Assembly (NCBI GenBank): GCA_043757265.1 | Contig: JAYUQP010000102.1 | Coordinates: 1-7,902, forward strand | Reading direction: 5' to 3' | DNA from: JANPLN01 sp043757265 | GTDB lineage: Bacteria > Bdellovibrionota > Bdellovibrionia > Bdellovibrionales > JAGQZY01 | DNA length: 7,902 nt | In this document: positions 1 to 6,931 of the stretch, piece after piece | Layout of the letters: the number at the start of each line of letters is the position of its first letter | Position numbering within the stretch: position 1 is the first letter of the stretch | Position numbers and translations under genes: made by a program | Notes under the pieces: model-generated | What the model was told of the DNA's origin: nothing | Databases searched by the model: none | The model's input: the letters and a program-made list of their open reading frames with translations, nothing else

Positions 1-56
1 CGTTGCATGACTCTCCCCTGTTGACCAGGAAATAGATCCTAGTCGAAGGGACAGAG

Positions 57-84
57 TTAATGAATACTAAGCAGGTGTCATAAT
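57..84 (+). promoter_or_regulatory. Possible sigma70-type promoter for the SLC13 permease gene
   Basis: An extended -10 element is visible: TG at 76-77, one base, then CATAAT at 79-84 (5 of 6 consensus matches). A weak -35, TTAATG at 57-62, lies 16 bases upstream. Transcription would start near 91 and leave a leader of about 105 bases before the permease ATG. This is a consensus match by eye only. The rest of positions 1-196 shows no convincing gene. Confidence 0.3.
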
Positions 85-196
85 TATAGAATAGTAAGAG
101 CTGGGAGCTTAATCTGTTGTAGTCAGTTGCCAATAATTTCTGTAAAACTTCTTCTCAACAATAGCGCCAGCACACCGGCCAACGGAGGGGTTTTTC

Positions 197-1999
197 ATGA
201 GTTTTGGTATTCCCAATGAACAGTTGTTCTTTATCGGCTTAATGGTGGTAGCGGTTTTTTTATTTATTACCGAATATCTTCGCGTTGACGTGGTGGCTGT
301 ATTAATAATTCTGGCACTTTCTATATCTGGACTCATTGACGCTAAGGAAGCTTTTTCTGGTTTCTCGAGCGAACCTGCAATTATTGTGGCTGCGGTCTTT
401 GTACTTTCGGCAGGCCTATCATTTACCGGAGTGACCGATATTATCGGCGAATGGGTTTCGCGCCTTTCTGGTAAAAGCGAAACTCGAGCTTTGGTTGTGA
501 TTATGCTTTCGGTCGCTGTAATGTCAGCGTTCACCCATCACTTGATGGTTACAGCGATGATGCTTCCAATTATAATGAAAATTTGTAAGGATGAAGAGGA
601 CCTCCACGCCTCTCGCCTGCTGATTCCAATGGCCACTGCCGCTTCCTTAGGAACTACTCTTACCCTCATTGGAGCCCCCGCCTTTTTATTGGCAAATAAT
701 ATTTTAAAACGCAGCGGCGAAGCACCGCTGAGTTTGTTTTCAGTGGGTCAGATTGGCACACCGCTGGTCCTTGCGGGCATTGTTTTCTGTGTCCTTGCCC
801 GGTGGATATTGCCAAAAACTTCTGGCACCGATGATTTGGAGCACAGCTTTAAACTCACAGATGTAACCACCGAGCTTTTAGTTCTTGAGACCAGCTCCTG
901 GATTGGCAAAACGTTTGAGGAATTTGTAGCGGCTACGGAAAAAAAATTCCGAATCACCACCTGGAACAATAAGGACAATCAGCGAAAATATAAAGATCTG
1001 GAAGATCTCATAGAGGGGGGCGATTGCTTTATTGTAAGAACTGGGGCCGATGAGTTGGTTTCCCATGACGACCGACAAGGAGTCATCCTTAAAGCTCTCA
1101 AGTCCTTTAATGCAAGCGCTACCCCGACCACCACCCTGATCGGCGAAGAAAAACGCATTTTAAAAGCCGTTATTTCGCCAAAATCGGAATTTGTTGATCG
1201 GCGATTAACACATATCAATTTTCAGACTCGATTTGGTGTAGCGGTGGTTGGTATTTGGCGGAGATCGGGTTGGATTTCGACCGGCATTGATGAAACTGTT
1301 TTGCAACCTGGCGATATGCTTGTTCTCTGGGGGCCTAAGGAAAAACTCGATGCTTTGAATCTTCACCGCGGTTTTTTAATGTTTCTTCCATTCTATGGAC
1401 GATCCACAAAACGGCAGAAAAGCAAAATTGCAACCGTCATCATGCTGGGGTCTATTGCCCTTTCTGCCTTTGGAATCTTACCTGCCTATATTGCTTTTGT
1501 TTCAGGCGCCTTGCTTATGGTTCTGACCAAGTGTGTGGATTTAGAGCAAGCGTATGGCTCTATAGAAACGAAAATTTTTGTGATGATTGCAGGCGTGATT
1601 CCGCTCGGAATTGCCATGGAGAAAACGGGCGTCGCGCAATTACTGGCTGATCAGCTTTTAAAATACACCGGTGGCTGGGAGCCCTTGGCAATGCTTTTAG
1701 TTTTTTTCTGGATCTCCTCGTTAGTAACTCAGATATTATCAGATGCTGCAACCACGGTATTGCTCGCACCAGTTGCCGTAGCTTTTTCGAAAACTGCTGC
1801 CATTTCCCCAACGGCTGCCGTGATTTGTGTCACGGTTGGTGCCGTGGCATCGTTTTTAACGCCCATTGGACATCATGGTAATTTGCTTATATTAAGCCCT
1901 GGTGGCTATCGATTTTCTGATTTTTTAAAAATTGGATTGCCATTAACAATAATCCTATCAGGAATTACCTGTTATATGAGCTTGAGAATTTGGAGTTAA
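197..1999 (+). CDS. SLC13/DASS-family permease with two internal RCK_C (TrkA_C) domains
   Basis: This is a 600-residue inner-membrane protein. The ATG is preceded by GGAGGGG at 184-190. Hydrophobic segments lie at about residues 8-27, 31-48, 59-76, 97-128, 140-168, 185-206, 410-445, 458-476, 495-530, 536-556 and 577-597. A soluble stretch at about 217-390 splits the two halves and reads as two RCK_C repeats (about 217-303 and 315-388, each ending in a PGD- or GGD-type beta turn). This architecture is typical of bacterial SLC13 permeases annotated as sulfate or dicarboxylate transporters. Family hallmarks include TLIGAP (156-161), TPIGHHGN (555-562) and SPGGYRFSDF (567-576). The usual SNT/NNT substrate and sodium motifs are altered: the first reads THHL at 113-116 and the second SDAAT at 515-519. 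The substrate therefore cannot be assigned, and sulfate, dicarboxylate or another anion are all open. Family membership is firm; substrate and sodium coupling are not. Confidence 0.9.
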   Translation: MSFGIPNEQLFFIGLMVVAVFLFITEYLRVDVVAVLIILALSISGLIDAKEAFSGFSSEPAIIVAAVFVLSAGLSFTGVTDIIGEWVSRLSGKSETRALVVIMLSVAVMSAFTHHLMVTAMMLPIIMKICKDEEDLHASRLLIPMATAASLGTTLTLIGAPAFLLANNILKRSGEAPLSLFSVGQIGTPLVLAGIVFCVLARWILPKTSGTDDLEHSFKLTDVTTELLVLETSSWIGKTFEEFVAATEKKFRITTWNNKDNQRKYKDLEDLIEGGDCFIVRTGADELVSHDDRQGVILKALKSFNASATPTTTLIGEEKRILKAVISPKSEFVDRRLTHINFQTRFGVAVVGIWRRSGWISTGIDETVLQPGDMLVLWGPKEKLDALNLHRGFLMFLPFYGRSTKRQKSKIATVIMLGSIALSAFGILPAYIAFVSGALLMVLTKCVDLEQAYGSIETKIFVMIAGVIPLGIAMEKTGVAQLLADQLLKYTGGWEPLAMLLVFFWISSLVTQILSDAATTVLLAPVAVAFSKTAAISPTAAVICVTVGAVASFLTPIGHHGNLLILSPGGYRFSDFLKIGLPLTIILSGITCYMSLRIWS

Positions 2000-2000
2000 A

Positions 2001-2024
2001 TGCCCGCACAGGTTAGTGCGGGCA
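2001..2024. terminator. GC-rich hairpin between convergent genes, probable bidirectional terminator
   Basis: TGCCCGCAC (2001-2009) and GTGCGGGCA (2016-2024) form a perfect 9-bp stem around the loop AGGTTA. It begins one base after the permease stop codon and lies 30 bases past the stop of the convergent gene on the other strand. Neither strand has a strong U tract: the plus side continues CAATAAAAATT and the minus side TTTAACTCC. The fold is certain as sequence. Its role as a terminator is inferred from position. Confidence 0.65.
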
Positions 2025-2054
2025 CAATAAAAATTACCAGTGCTAATTAAAAAA

Positions 2055-2444
2055 CTAGTGCTTGGTTTGTTTCGAAGAAGACTCGCCAGCAAAAGTTTGC
2101 TTCGCCCACGCAGTGATTTGTGGAACAAAAATAGCCGAACCCTTTTCAAAAACCTGTCGACCTGGCTTTGTGTAAAGTAAAGCCCAAGCAGCTACAGCAA
2201 TGGCAACGCCAACTGCAACAGTTTCTTTTGGGTTTTCGCTTACGTACTCTTTAGCAGTTTTAAAGTAACCATTAACTCTTTCCATCACTTCATCAACTTT
2301 TTCTTGAGCATCTTTCGCTAAGCTTTCGCCAATCACCGATCCAATTGATTTAGATTCGCTAGACTTTTCGCCTGCTGCCGAGCTTTTAGGTTGTGATTTG
2401 TTTCCACTTTCACCTTGTGTGCGTGATTGATTGTTATTTTGCAT
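2055..2444 (-). CDS. DUF883/ElaB-like small membrane-anchored protein
   Basis: The product is 129 residues. The N-terminal third is polar and low-complexity (Asn, Gln, Ser, Lys; residues 1-35). An amphipathic helix with coiled-coil character follows at about 36-70. Next comes ENPKET (70-75) and one hydrophobic helix at about 76-91 ending in Tyr-Thr-Lys. The final 35 residues are again hydrophilic. The pattern of helix, then E-N/H-P, then a single membrane helix resembles the DUF883/ElaB/YqjD group of tail-anchored inner-membrane proteins, some of which bind ribosomes in stationary-phase enterobacteria. Those have a shorter tail after the helix, so the match is by pattern only. The start is set by a good Shine-Dalgarno, AAGGAG at 2451-2456, six bases from the ATG. 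A 170-base gap on its upstream side argues for its own promoter, separate from the ku operon, although I found no clear -35/-10 pair there. Confidence 0.7.
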   Translation of the reverse strand: MQNNNQSRTQGESGNKSQPKSSAAGEKSSESKSIGSVIGESLAKDAQEKVDEVMERVNGYFKTAKEYVSENPKETVAVGVAIAVAAWALLYTKPGRQVFEKGSAIFVPQITAWAKQTFAGESSSKQTKH

Positions 2445-2614
2445 TGCGTTCTCCTTTAGTTGAACTTTAGTTAAGGGTCTACTTCATCGTAGTTCCAATG
2501 AGACATACTAATAGCAAGAAGGAGTCCAAGTTTTTTGGCTACTTTGGCTTAGAATTTAAACAAAATTCGTTGGCTCCCTGGGTAATATTGTACGCCTTGG
2601 GTATTTTTTGAACA

Positions 2615-3172
2615 TTATCGCCGTGCTTGATACTCATTTTTCAAAACCAGATATTCTGGAAGAATTCTTGCTTGCTCCCAATATAAAAGAAACACGCCAG
2701 CGGCATTTGCTTTTTCGCTCGTCATATTCGCGGTTGAAGATTCTTTTATGCAATACTTCGATTTATATTTCCGACCACTGGGAAAGTTTGCGTAGCGCCG
2801 AGCGCGTGTGAAACCCATTTGCAAATATTTTTTTGCGATATCGGCGCCAACAAAATCATTTTGTGAAACATAATAAAAAAAAATATAGAAAATCATATCG
2901 GCAGAAACAACTGCATCAGCTTCGGTTTTAAAGCGCCAAAATGCCCCGATAATGCGCGTGTACGGTTGAGTGCTAAGAACACCCTGCTCCCCTTTGCCTA
3001 TGCGATAACGATGGGGCTGCTTTTTGAAATCGACTTTTTTTGCATCAACCACGAATTGCCAGTATTCGAGGCTGCCTGTAACGGGCGAACGGCGCTTTGC
3101 GGTGACTTCTTTCCACAAGCGATCGCGAACATTTCCTGGTGGAAGGTCTCGAACTTTTTGCTTAGTCCACAT
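2615..3172 (-). CDS. DUF4385-family protein, third gene of the ku-ligD operon
   Basis: The product is 185 residues, cytosolic by composition, with no signal peptide or clear membrane helix. From memory it matches the DUF4385 family. The recognisable blocks are a YWQF-VDAKKVDF segment (37-49), RYRIGKGEQGVLSTQPY (55-71), FWRFKTEADA (78-87) and a strongly conserved-looking core DFVGADIAKKYLQMGFTRAR (106-125) followed by RYAN. A C-terminal helical part (about 152-183) has aromatic and acidic residues. The first 32 residues, rich in Lys and Arg, appear to be an extension ahead of the family core. No enzymatic function is known to me and I assign none. The ATG lies immediately after the ligD TAA with no intervening base. 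Its only candidate Shine-Dalgarno is a weak TTGAG inside the end of ligD, so translation is probably coupled to LigD. That makes a role in end joining or the same stress response plausible, but it rests on context alone. Confidence 0.75.
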   Translation of the reverse strand: MWTKQKVRDLPPGNVRDRLWKEVTAKRRSPVTGSLEYWQFVVDAKKVDFKKQPHRYRIGKGEQGVLSTQPYTRIIGAFWRFKTEADAVVSADMIFYIFFYYVSQNDFVGADIAKKYLQMGFTRARRYANFPSGRKYKSKYCIKESSTANMTSEKANAAGVFLLYWEQARILPEYLVLKNEYQARR

Positions 3173-5803
3173 TTAGAATCTCAAGTTTGAATTCTCAGCA
3201 AGCGCGCTCTTGGCTGTTGGCGAATCCAAAACTTTGATTCGCTGCTTGGTCTTCCAATAGTTTTTCCAAGGGTCTTTTCGTTTGTTTAGAATTTTAATTA
3301 CTTCATAAATTTCAAATTGATCGGGTGATAGCGAATTTTTGATCTGACTCCACTCCACTGGCAAGGCAACTGCTGGATGGGCTCGGGCCCGCAGTGAATA
3401 AGGCAAGACTGCCGTGGCTCCATACCCGTTTCGTAGGTAATCTAAAAAAATGCGGTCTTTGCGTTTAGCCTTGCTCATGTTCACGGTAAAATCTTTTGGT
3501 CGTTCGTCCTCAAGCACCTTCATGAGACTTTTTGAAAATAGTTTTATCAAATCCCAGGTGTACAACGGTTGAATCGGTACTTGAACATGCAACCCTTTAC
3601 CCCCCGTCACCTTCACAAAGGATTCGAGGCCCAAAGATCGAAGCATCTCGCGGATGCGGAGAGCCGTTCCCACAACACGTGGCCATAGTTTTTCGGTTTC
3701 GGGATCTAAATCAAAAACGATAGTGTCGGGTTTTGTGATGTTTTTAAACTGTCCATTCCAACCGTGAATTTCTAACGTTCCAGCTTGTGCAAGTTGCAAA
3801 ATATCCTCGTGAGTCTCAGCAACAAGTGCACTCCCTTTTTTATCTTTGTAGTGCACAGATTTTGATCCAATTCCCACGAGGTTACTTCCTTCGGCATGCT
3901 TTTGAAAAAAACATCCGTCGGCAGTCGAGTCCTGACAGCGCAAAATCGAGAGTGGTCGATCTTGCATAAACGGAAGCATAAAATCGCTTACGGCGTCGTA
4001 GTATTTTACGATATCAAGTTTCGAAGTTTGAGTTTCGGGAAAAACAATTCGACTTGGGTGACTTATGTTGAGGCCAGACACTTTAACAGCTTTTTCGTTT
4101 TTGGAAGATGGAGGAGTTTGCTTCGCCATTATCTTAATCTCACGTGTAGTGTTTAACTTCGATTCAGTAAACGCCTTCACAGATTTTTTCATGAATTTGG
4201 TTTTATTACTTTTCACGGCAACCTCTATTTCGACATGAACGTCTTTGGTTTTTTTATCTGCCCTCAACCCCTGAAATGACCCATAACGAATCATTCCGTC
4301 GCCTGTCCATGCACGAAACTCCACCTCGCCAAGAAGCTGAGGTTTAAGCCAGTGAATCGTGGAACCGCGTGGTGATTTTCTATCAAAGGGTGAATCTTTT
4401 TGCTCAAGGGGGAGAAGTTTTTTTTTAAGCTCAACGATAGAATCATCAGTAAACCCTGTGCCAACCCGTCCAAGGTAAACGAGCTTTTTATCCTCATCGT
4501 AGGATCCCATCAGCAAAGCACCGAATGCTCGACCGGGACTGGGGGAGTCAGTGTAGCCACCTATCACAAATTCTTGTCGAAGTGTGCATTTGCTTTTTTG
4601 CCAAAGGTTGTTTCGCCCGGACAGGTAGGCCCCATCGGCATCTTTCGATACAATTCCTTCGAGTTTCAATTCGCACGCATGCTTTAACATCTGTTCGCCC
4701 ACATCGATCCAGTGCTCACTGTAGAGGAGTTTTGATTTTCGCTGGAGTCCTAAAAGCTTTAGCAGTTTCTCTTTTCTGCAAAGTAATGGTTGTTCTCGAA
4801 GGTCTTCTCCATTTAAAAAAAGTAAATCAAACAAATAGTAGGTCATGCGGGAAAAGCGCTTTTCCTGCAAAGCGTTTTGCAGGCCTTGAAAGCTTGCCCG
4901 TCCGTCATCGTCAATCCATACGATCTCGCCATCGAGAATTGCAGAATCCACCTTGAGCTTTTTTAACTCGTCGCGGATGGGTCCATACTTTTCTGTCCAG
5001 TCGAGACCCGAACGTGTGAAGAGACGTACGTCGTTTTGTTCTACCCTATCTTGTTCTATCCGACACAGAGTTCGGTATCCATCAAACTTGATTTCATGCA
5101 CCCATCGGCTTCCTGCAGGAACCTTTCCAACAAGTTGGGCTAATTGTGGTTTGATAAACTCTGGAAGAGAACTTTTTTTGGTTTTTTTTGAAGGGCTCGG
5201 CGTTTTTTCAAACACAGAATTCGCTTTTGCTGACTTAATGGTTTTCGATGATTTTGATCGGTCAGTTTTTCTATTTTGTAAAACGCTTCCTGGCTCTTTG
5301 GTCACGATATCATAGTTAGACCGCGCACTCTTATCCTGACGTTTAAAAAAAAGCCAATTGCTTTTAGTGCCGACGAGTCCTTTCAGCCGAATCAACGTCC
5401 ACTTTCCAAAGAGCCTCTCGCCAAATAGCTCGATGTCCAACCGTCCTATCTTGAGGCTCTGATCCATGTTGCCAATTGGTGTCCACGAGCCATAGTCCCA
5501 AACGATAACGTCGCCAGCGCCGTATTCACCTTCAGGAATTGTTCCCTCAAATTTTGCATACTCAATGGGGTGGTCCTCGGTCATCACAGCAAGGCGCTTA
5601 TCTTTTGGATCAAGCGACGGCCCTTTAGGAATTGCCCAACTCAAAAGAGTGCCCTTCCATTCTAACCGAAAATCGTAGTGCAGCCGGCGAGCTTGATGTT
5701 TTTGAATGACGTAAATAAGCGTATCTCCAGATTTGCCGAGCTTCCCTTTTGGCTCTGGAGTGAGCTTAAAATCTCGCTTTGCAAAGTATTTATTAAGACG
5801 CAT
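3173..5803 (-). CDS. ligD: Multifunctional DNA ligase D of bacterial NHEJ (phosphoesterase-ligase-polymerase)
   Basis: This 876-residue protein is full length for the Pseudomonas-type PE-LIG-POL order. The 3'-phosphoesterase domain (about 1-165) keeps the metal and active-site set H36, H42, D44, R46, H78 and Y82, in QKH, LHYDFRLEWKG and EDHPIEYAKFEG. A Ser/Lys-rich linker spans about 170-212. The ATP-dependent ligase domain (about 215-530) has motif I EIKFDGYR with nucleotide-accepting K239, DGE at 291-293, LEGIVSK (381-387) and the WQKSK motif (401-405), then an OB-fold region. A second basic linker runs about 530-572. The archaeo-eukaryotic primase-type polymerase domain (about 573-860) has FDLD with D698 and D700, TGGKGLHV (733-740) and D788. 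The enzyme trims 3' ends, adds nucleotides (often ribonucleotides) and seals double-strand breaks with Ku. The start overlaps the ku stop by one base (TAATG), with AGGGAG eight bases upstream. All catalytic residues I can check are present, so it should be active. Confidence 0.97.
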   Translation of the reverse strand: MRLNKYFAKRDFKLTPEPKGKLGKSGDTLIYVIQKHQARRLHYDFRLEWKGTLLSWAIPKGPSLDPKDKRLAVMTEDHPIEYAKFEGTIPEGEYGAGDVIVWDYGSWTPIGNMDQSLKIGRLDIELFGERLFGKWTLIRLKGLVGTKSNWLFFKRQDKSARSNYDIVTKEPGSVLQNRKTDRSKSSKTIKSAKANSVFEKTPSPSKKTKKSSLPEFIKPQLAQLVGKVPAGSRWVHEIKFDGYRTLCRIEQDRVEQNDVRLFTRSGLDWTEKYGPIRDELKKLKVDSAILDGEIVWIDDDGRASFQGLQNALQEKRFSRMTYYLFDLLFLNGEDLREQPLLCRKEKLLKLLGLQRKSKLLYSEHWIDVGEQMLKHACELKLEGIVSKDADGAYLSGRNNLWQKSKCTLRQEFVIGGYTDSPSPGRAFGALLMGSYDEDKKLVYLGRVGTGFTDDSIVELKKKLLPLEQKDSPFDRKSPRGSTIHWLKPQLLGEVEFRAWTGDGMIRYGSFQGLRADKKTKDVHVEIEVAVKSNKTKFMKKSVKAFTESKLNTTREIKIMAKQTPPSSKNEKAVKVSGLNISHPSRIVFPETQTSKLDIVKYYDAVSDFMLPFMQDRPLSILRCQDSTADGCFFQKHAEGSNLVGIGSKSVHYKDKKGSALVAETHEDILQLAQAGTLEIHGWNGQFKNITKPDTIVFDLDPETEKLWPRVVGTALRIREMLRSLGLESFVKVTGGKGLHVQVPIQPLYTWDLIKLFSKSLMKVLEDERPKDFTVNMSKAKRKDRIFLDYLRNGYGATAVLPYSLRARAHPAVALPVEWSQIKNSLSPDQFEIYEVIKILNKRKDPWKNYWKTKQRIKVLDSPTAKSALAENSNLRF

Positions 5804-6750
5804 TAAACAGACTCCCTTTGCTCGCCTTTCCGTTTTTTAGAGTCTTTGCCCTTCGAAGCTTGACCCAAACTTTTTTTCAAGAGTGCGGTGAGGTCAATCA
5901 CATTGGTCTGCGAATCGCTATCAGTCTCCGCAAGTTTCACTTCTTCAATTGCTGCTGTGGTTCCGCGCTTGATTTTATTTTTAATCAGCTTCATCAAATC
6001 ATCGCGGTATGTGTTGCGATACTTTTGCGGGCTCCACTCGCTGCTCATGCCTTCAACAAGTTGTGATGCGACGCTGATTTCGCGGTCGGACACTTTGGTC
6101 TGTTTGGTGGAATCTTCAAGAAAATCTGCCTCGTGAACCTCCTTGATTTCGTCTGCAAAACGAAGGAGCTCTAAAACAATATAATCTTCGCGCGCCATCA
6201 ACAATGCCAAATGCTGAACCGTGTGCAAAATCACCTTCGCTACTGCAGCCTTTTGTTTGCGCTCAAGCACTTCGCGCAAAAGCACATAACCTTTTTCGCC
6301 ACCTTTTTGTGGAACAACGTAATAAGGTTTGTCGTAAAGCATCGGATCCACCTCGGCGATGTCGACAAAATCCTCGATGTCTATTGTGCTGGTTGCTTTT
6401 GGATTGGCGTGTTTAAAATCAGCGTCAGACATCAATACGTACTCACCTTTTTTATATTCGTAGCCCTTGATTATATCGCTGCGATTGATTTCTTCCTGGG
6501 TGTTTTTATTAATTTGACGGTATCCCACCGGAGAGTTATCTCGCTTGTCGAGCATACGAAAATGAATTTTGTCTTCCTGTTTTGCGGATTCCAAAATGAT
6601 AGGGATATTCACAAGGCCAAAGGCTATTGAGCCTTTCCAAAGACCACGACGACGGCCTCCGCCGTGATATTTTTTTATGCTCAACTCTCTATCCAGGGTT
6701 TTAATCTTTGTAACTTTTGTTTTTTTTGTTGTGGTTGTCTTTTTTTTCAT
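5803..6750 (-). CDS. ku: Bacterial Ku, DNA double-strand end-binding protein of NHEJ
   Basis: With the start chosen here the protein is 315 residues, slightly longer than the usual 260-300. The Ku core begins at about residue 36 with RGLWKGSIAFGLVNIPIILE (36-55) and runs to about 270. Landmarks include YDKPYYVVPQKGGEKGY (139-155), REVLERKQKAAVAKV (159-173) and a helical arm ending in YRDDLMKLIKNKI. A conserved C-terminal helix, VIDLTALLKKSL (284-295), is the region that contacts LigD in other bacterial Kus. The protein ends in a short Lys-rich tail (about 298-310). Ku forms a homodimeric ring on broken ends and recruits LigD, whose gene overlaps by one base. The open frame continues 82 codons upstream, but ATG 6750 lies just ahead of a basic, Thr-rich leader and avoids overlap with the divergent gene. 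Its own Shine-Dalgarno is weak (AGAG at 6755-6758). The 35-residue basic N-terminal extension is unusual for Ku. Confidence 0.95.
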   Translation of the reverse strand: MKKKTTTTKKTKVTKIKTLDRELSIKKYHGGGRRRGLWKGSIAFGLVNIPIILESAKQEDKIHFRMLDKRDNSPVGYRQINKNTQEEINRSDIIKGYEYKKGEYVLMSDADFKHANPKATSTIDIEDFVDIAEVDPMLYDKPYYVVPQKGGEKGYVLLREVLERKQKAAVAKVILHTVQHLALLMAREDYIVLELLRFADEIKEVHEADFLEDSTKQTKVSDREISVASQLVEGMSSEWSPQKYRNTYRDDLMKLIKNKIKRGTTAAIEEVKLAETDSDSQTNVIDLTALLKKSLGQASKGKDSKKRKGEQRESV

Positions 6751-6764
6751 AATTCTCTTTTCAT
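6747..6764 (-). promoter_or_regulatory. Five-codon leader ORF overlapping the ku start (ATGA)
   Basis: On the minus strand, GGAG (6769-6772) precedes an ATG at 6764 that encodes Met-Lys-Arg-Glu-Leu and then TGA. The TGA (6749-6747) overlaps the ku ATG (6750-6748) as ATGA. The GGAG is about 18 bases from the ku ATG, too far to serve it directly, but four bases from this leader ATG. Termination-reinitiation could therefore feed ribosomes into ku, whose own site is weak. The sequence arrangement is certain; use of the leader is inference, and it could be chance. Confidence 0.35.
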
Positions 6765-6796
6765 ATTTCTCCAAGGAGCAAACCCTATGCCACGAT

Positions 6797-6818
6797 AAAA
6801 TCATCGAAAATTGATTTT
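6797..6818. repeat. Inverted repeat upstream of ku, possible operator
   Basis: AAAATCA (6797-6803) and TGATTTT (6812-6818) are perfect 7-base inverted arms around an 8-base spacer (TCGAAAAT). The dyad centre is about 57 bases upstream of the ku ATG. This size and AT-rich symmetry would suit a dimeric regulator, but it matches no operator I can name, and AT-rich dyads are common. Confidence 0.35.
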
Positions 6819-6828
6819 GAGTTCGAGG

Positions 6829-6847
6829 ACGAGGAAATTTACCTCGT
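6829..6847. repeat. Second inverted repeat in the ku/outer-membrane gene divergent region
   Basis: ACGAGG (6829-6834) and CCTCGT (6842-6847) are perfect 6-base inverted arms around AAATTTA. It lies ten bases from the first dyad, about midway between the two divergent start codons. It could be an operator or a small hairpin on either transcript. No known site is recognised. Confidence 0.35.
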
Positions 6848-6875
6848 TGTTGTGCACCTTTCAGCCTGGTCTTAT
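6847..6875 (+). promoter_or_regulatory. Weak candidate promoter for the outer-membrane protein gene
   Basis: TTGTTG (6847-6852) and TCTTAT (6870-6875) are 17 bases apart, with 3 of 6 and 4 of 6 consensus matches. It is the best spaced pair I could find ahead of the plus-strand gene and overlaps the end of the second inverted repeat. The match is weak. I found no convincing promoter for ku on the opposite strand, although TAAAAT near 6880-6886 could act as an isolated -10. Confidence 0.2.
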
Positions 6876-6931
6876 CGCTTATTTTAAGTATTTGCTTTGA
6901 TGATTTGTGTGGTGTCTGATTCAATCGAGAA

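Noticed and set aside
109..534. A minus-strand ORF of 141 codons at the start of the permease gene
   Set aside because: It is antisense to a clear SLC13 membrane region and shows Thr/Ser/Ile-rich composition typical of a reverse-complement shadow.
2577..2608. An imperfect hairpin followed by six T residues on the plus strand
   Set aside because: The stem (CCC-GG with CC-GGG) is interrupted by a mismatch and has a 13-base loop, and no plus-strand gene ends nearby. On the minus strand, where the DUF4385 gene ends, there is no U tract.
4525..4956. A plus-strand ORF of 143 codons inside ligD
   Set aside because: It lies antisense to the ligase domain, has no recognisable domain or ribosome site, and similar shadows occur all along ligD.
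5170..5290. The low-complexity Ser/Lys stretch in LigD as a frameshift or insertion scar
   Set aside because: The frame stays open through it and it sits exactly where a flexible phosphoesterase-ligase linker is expected.
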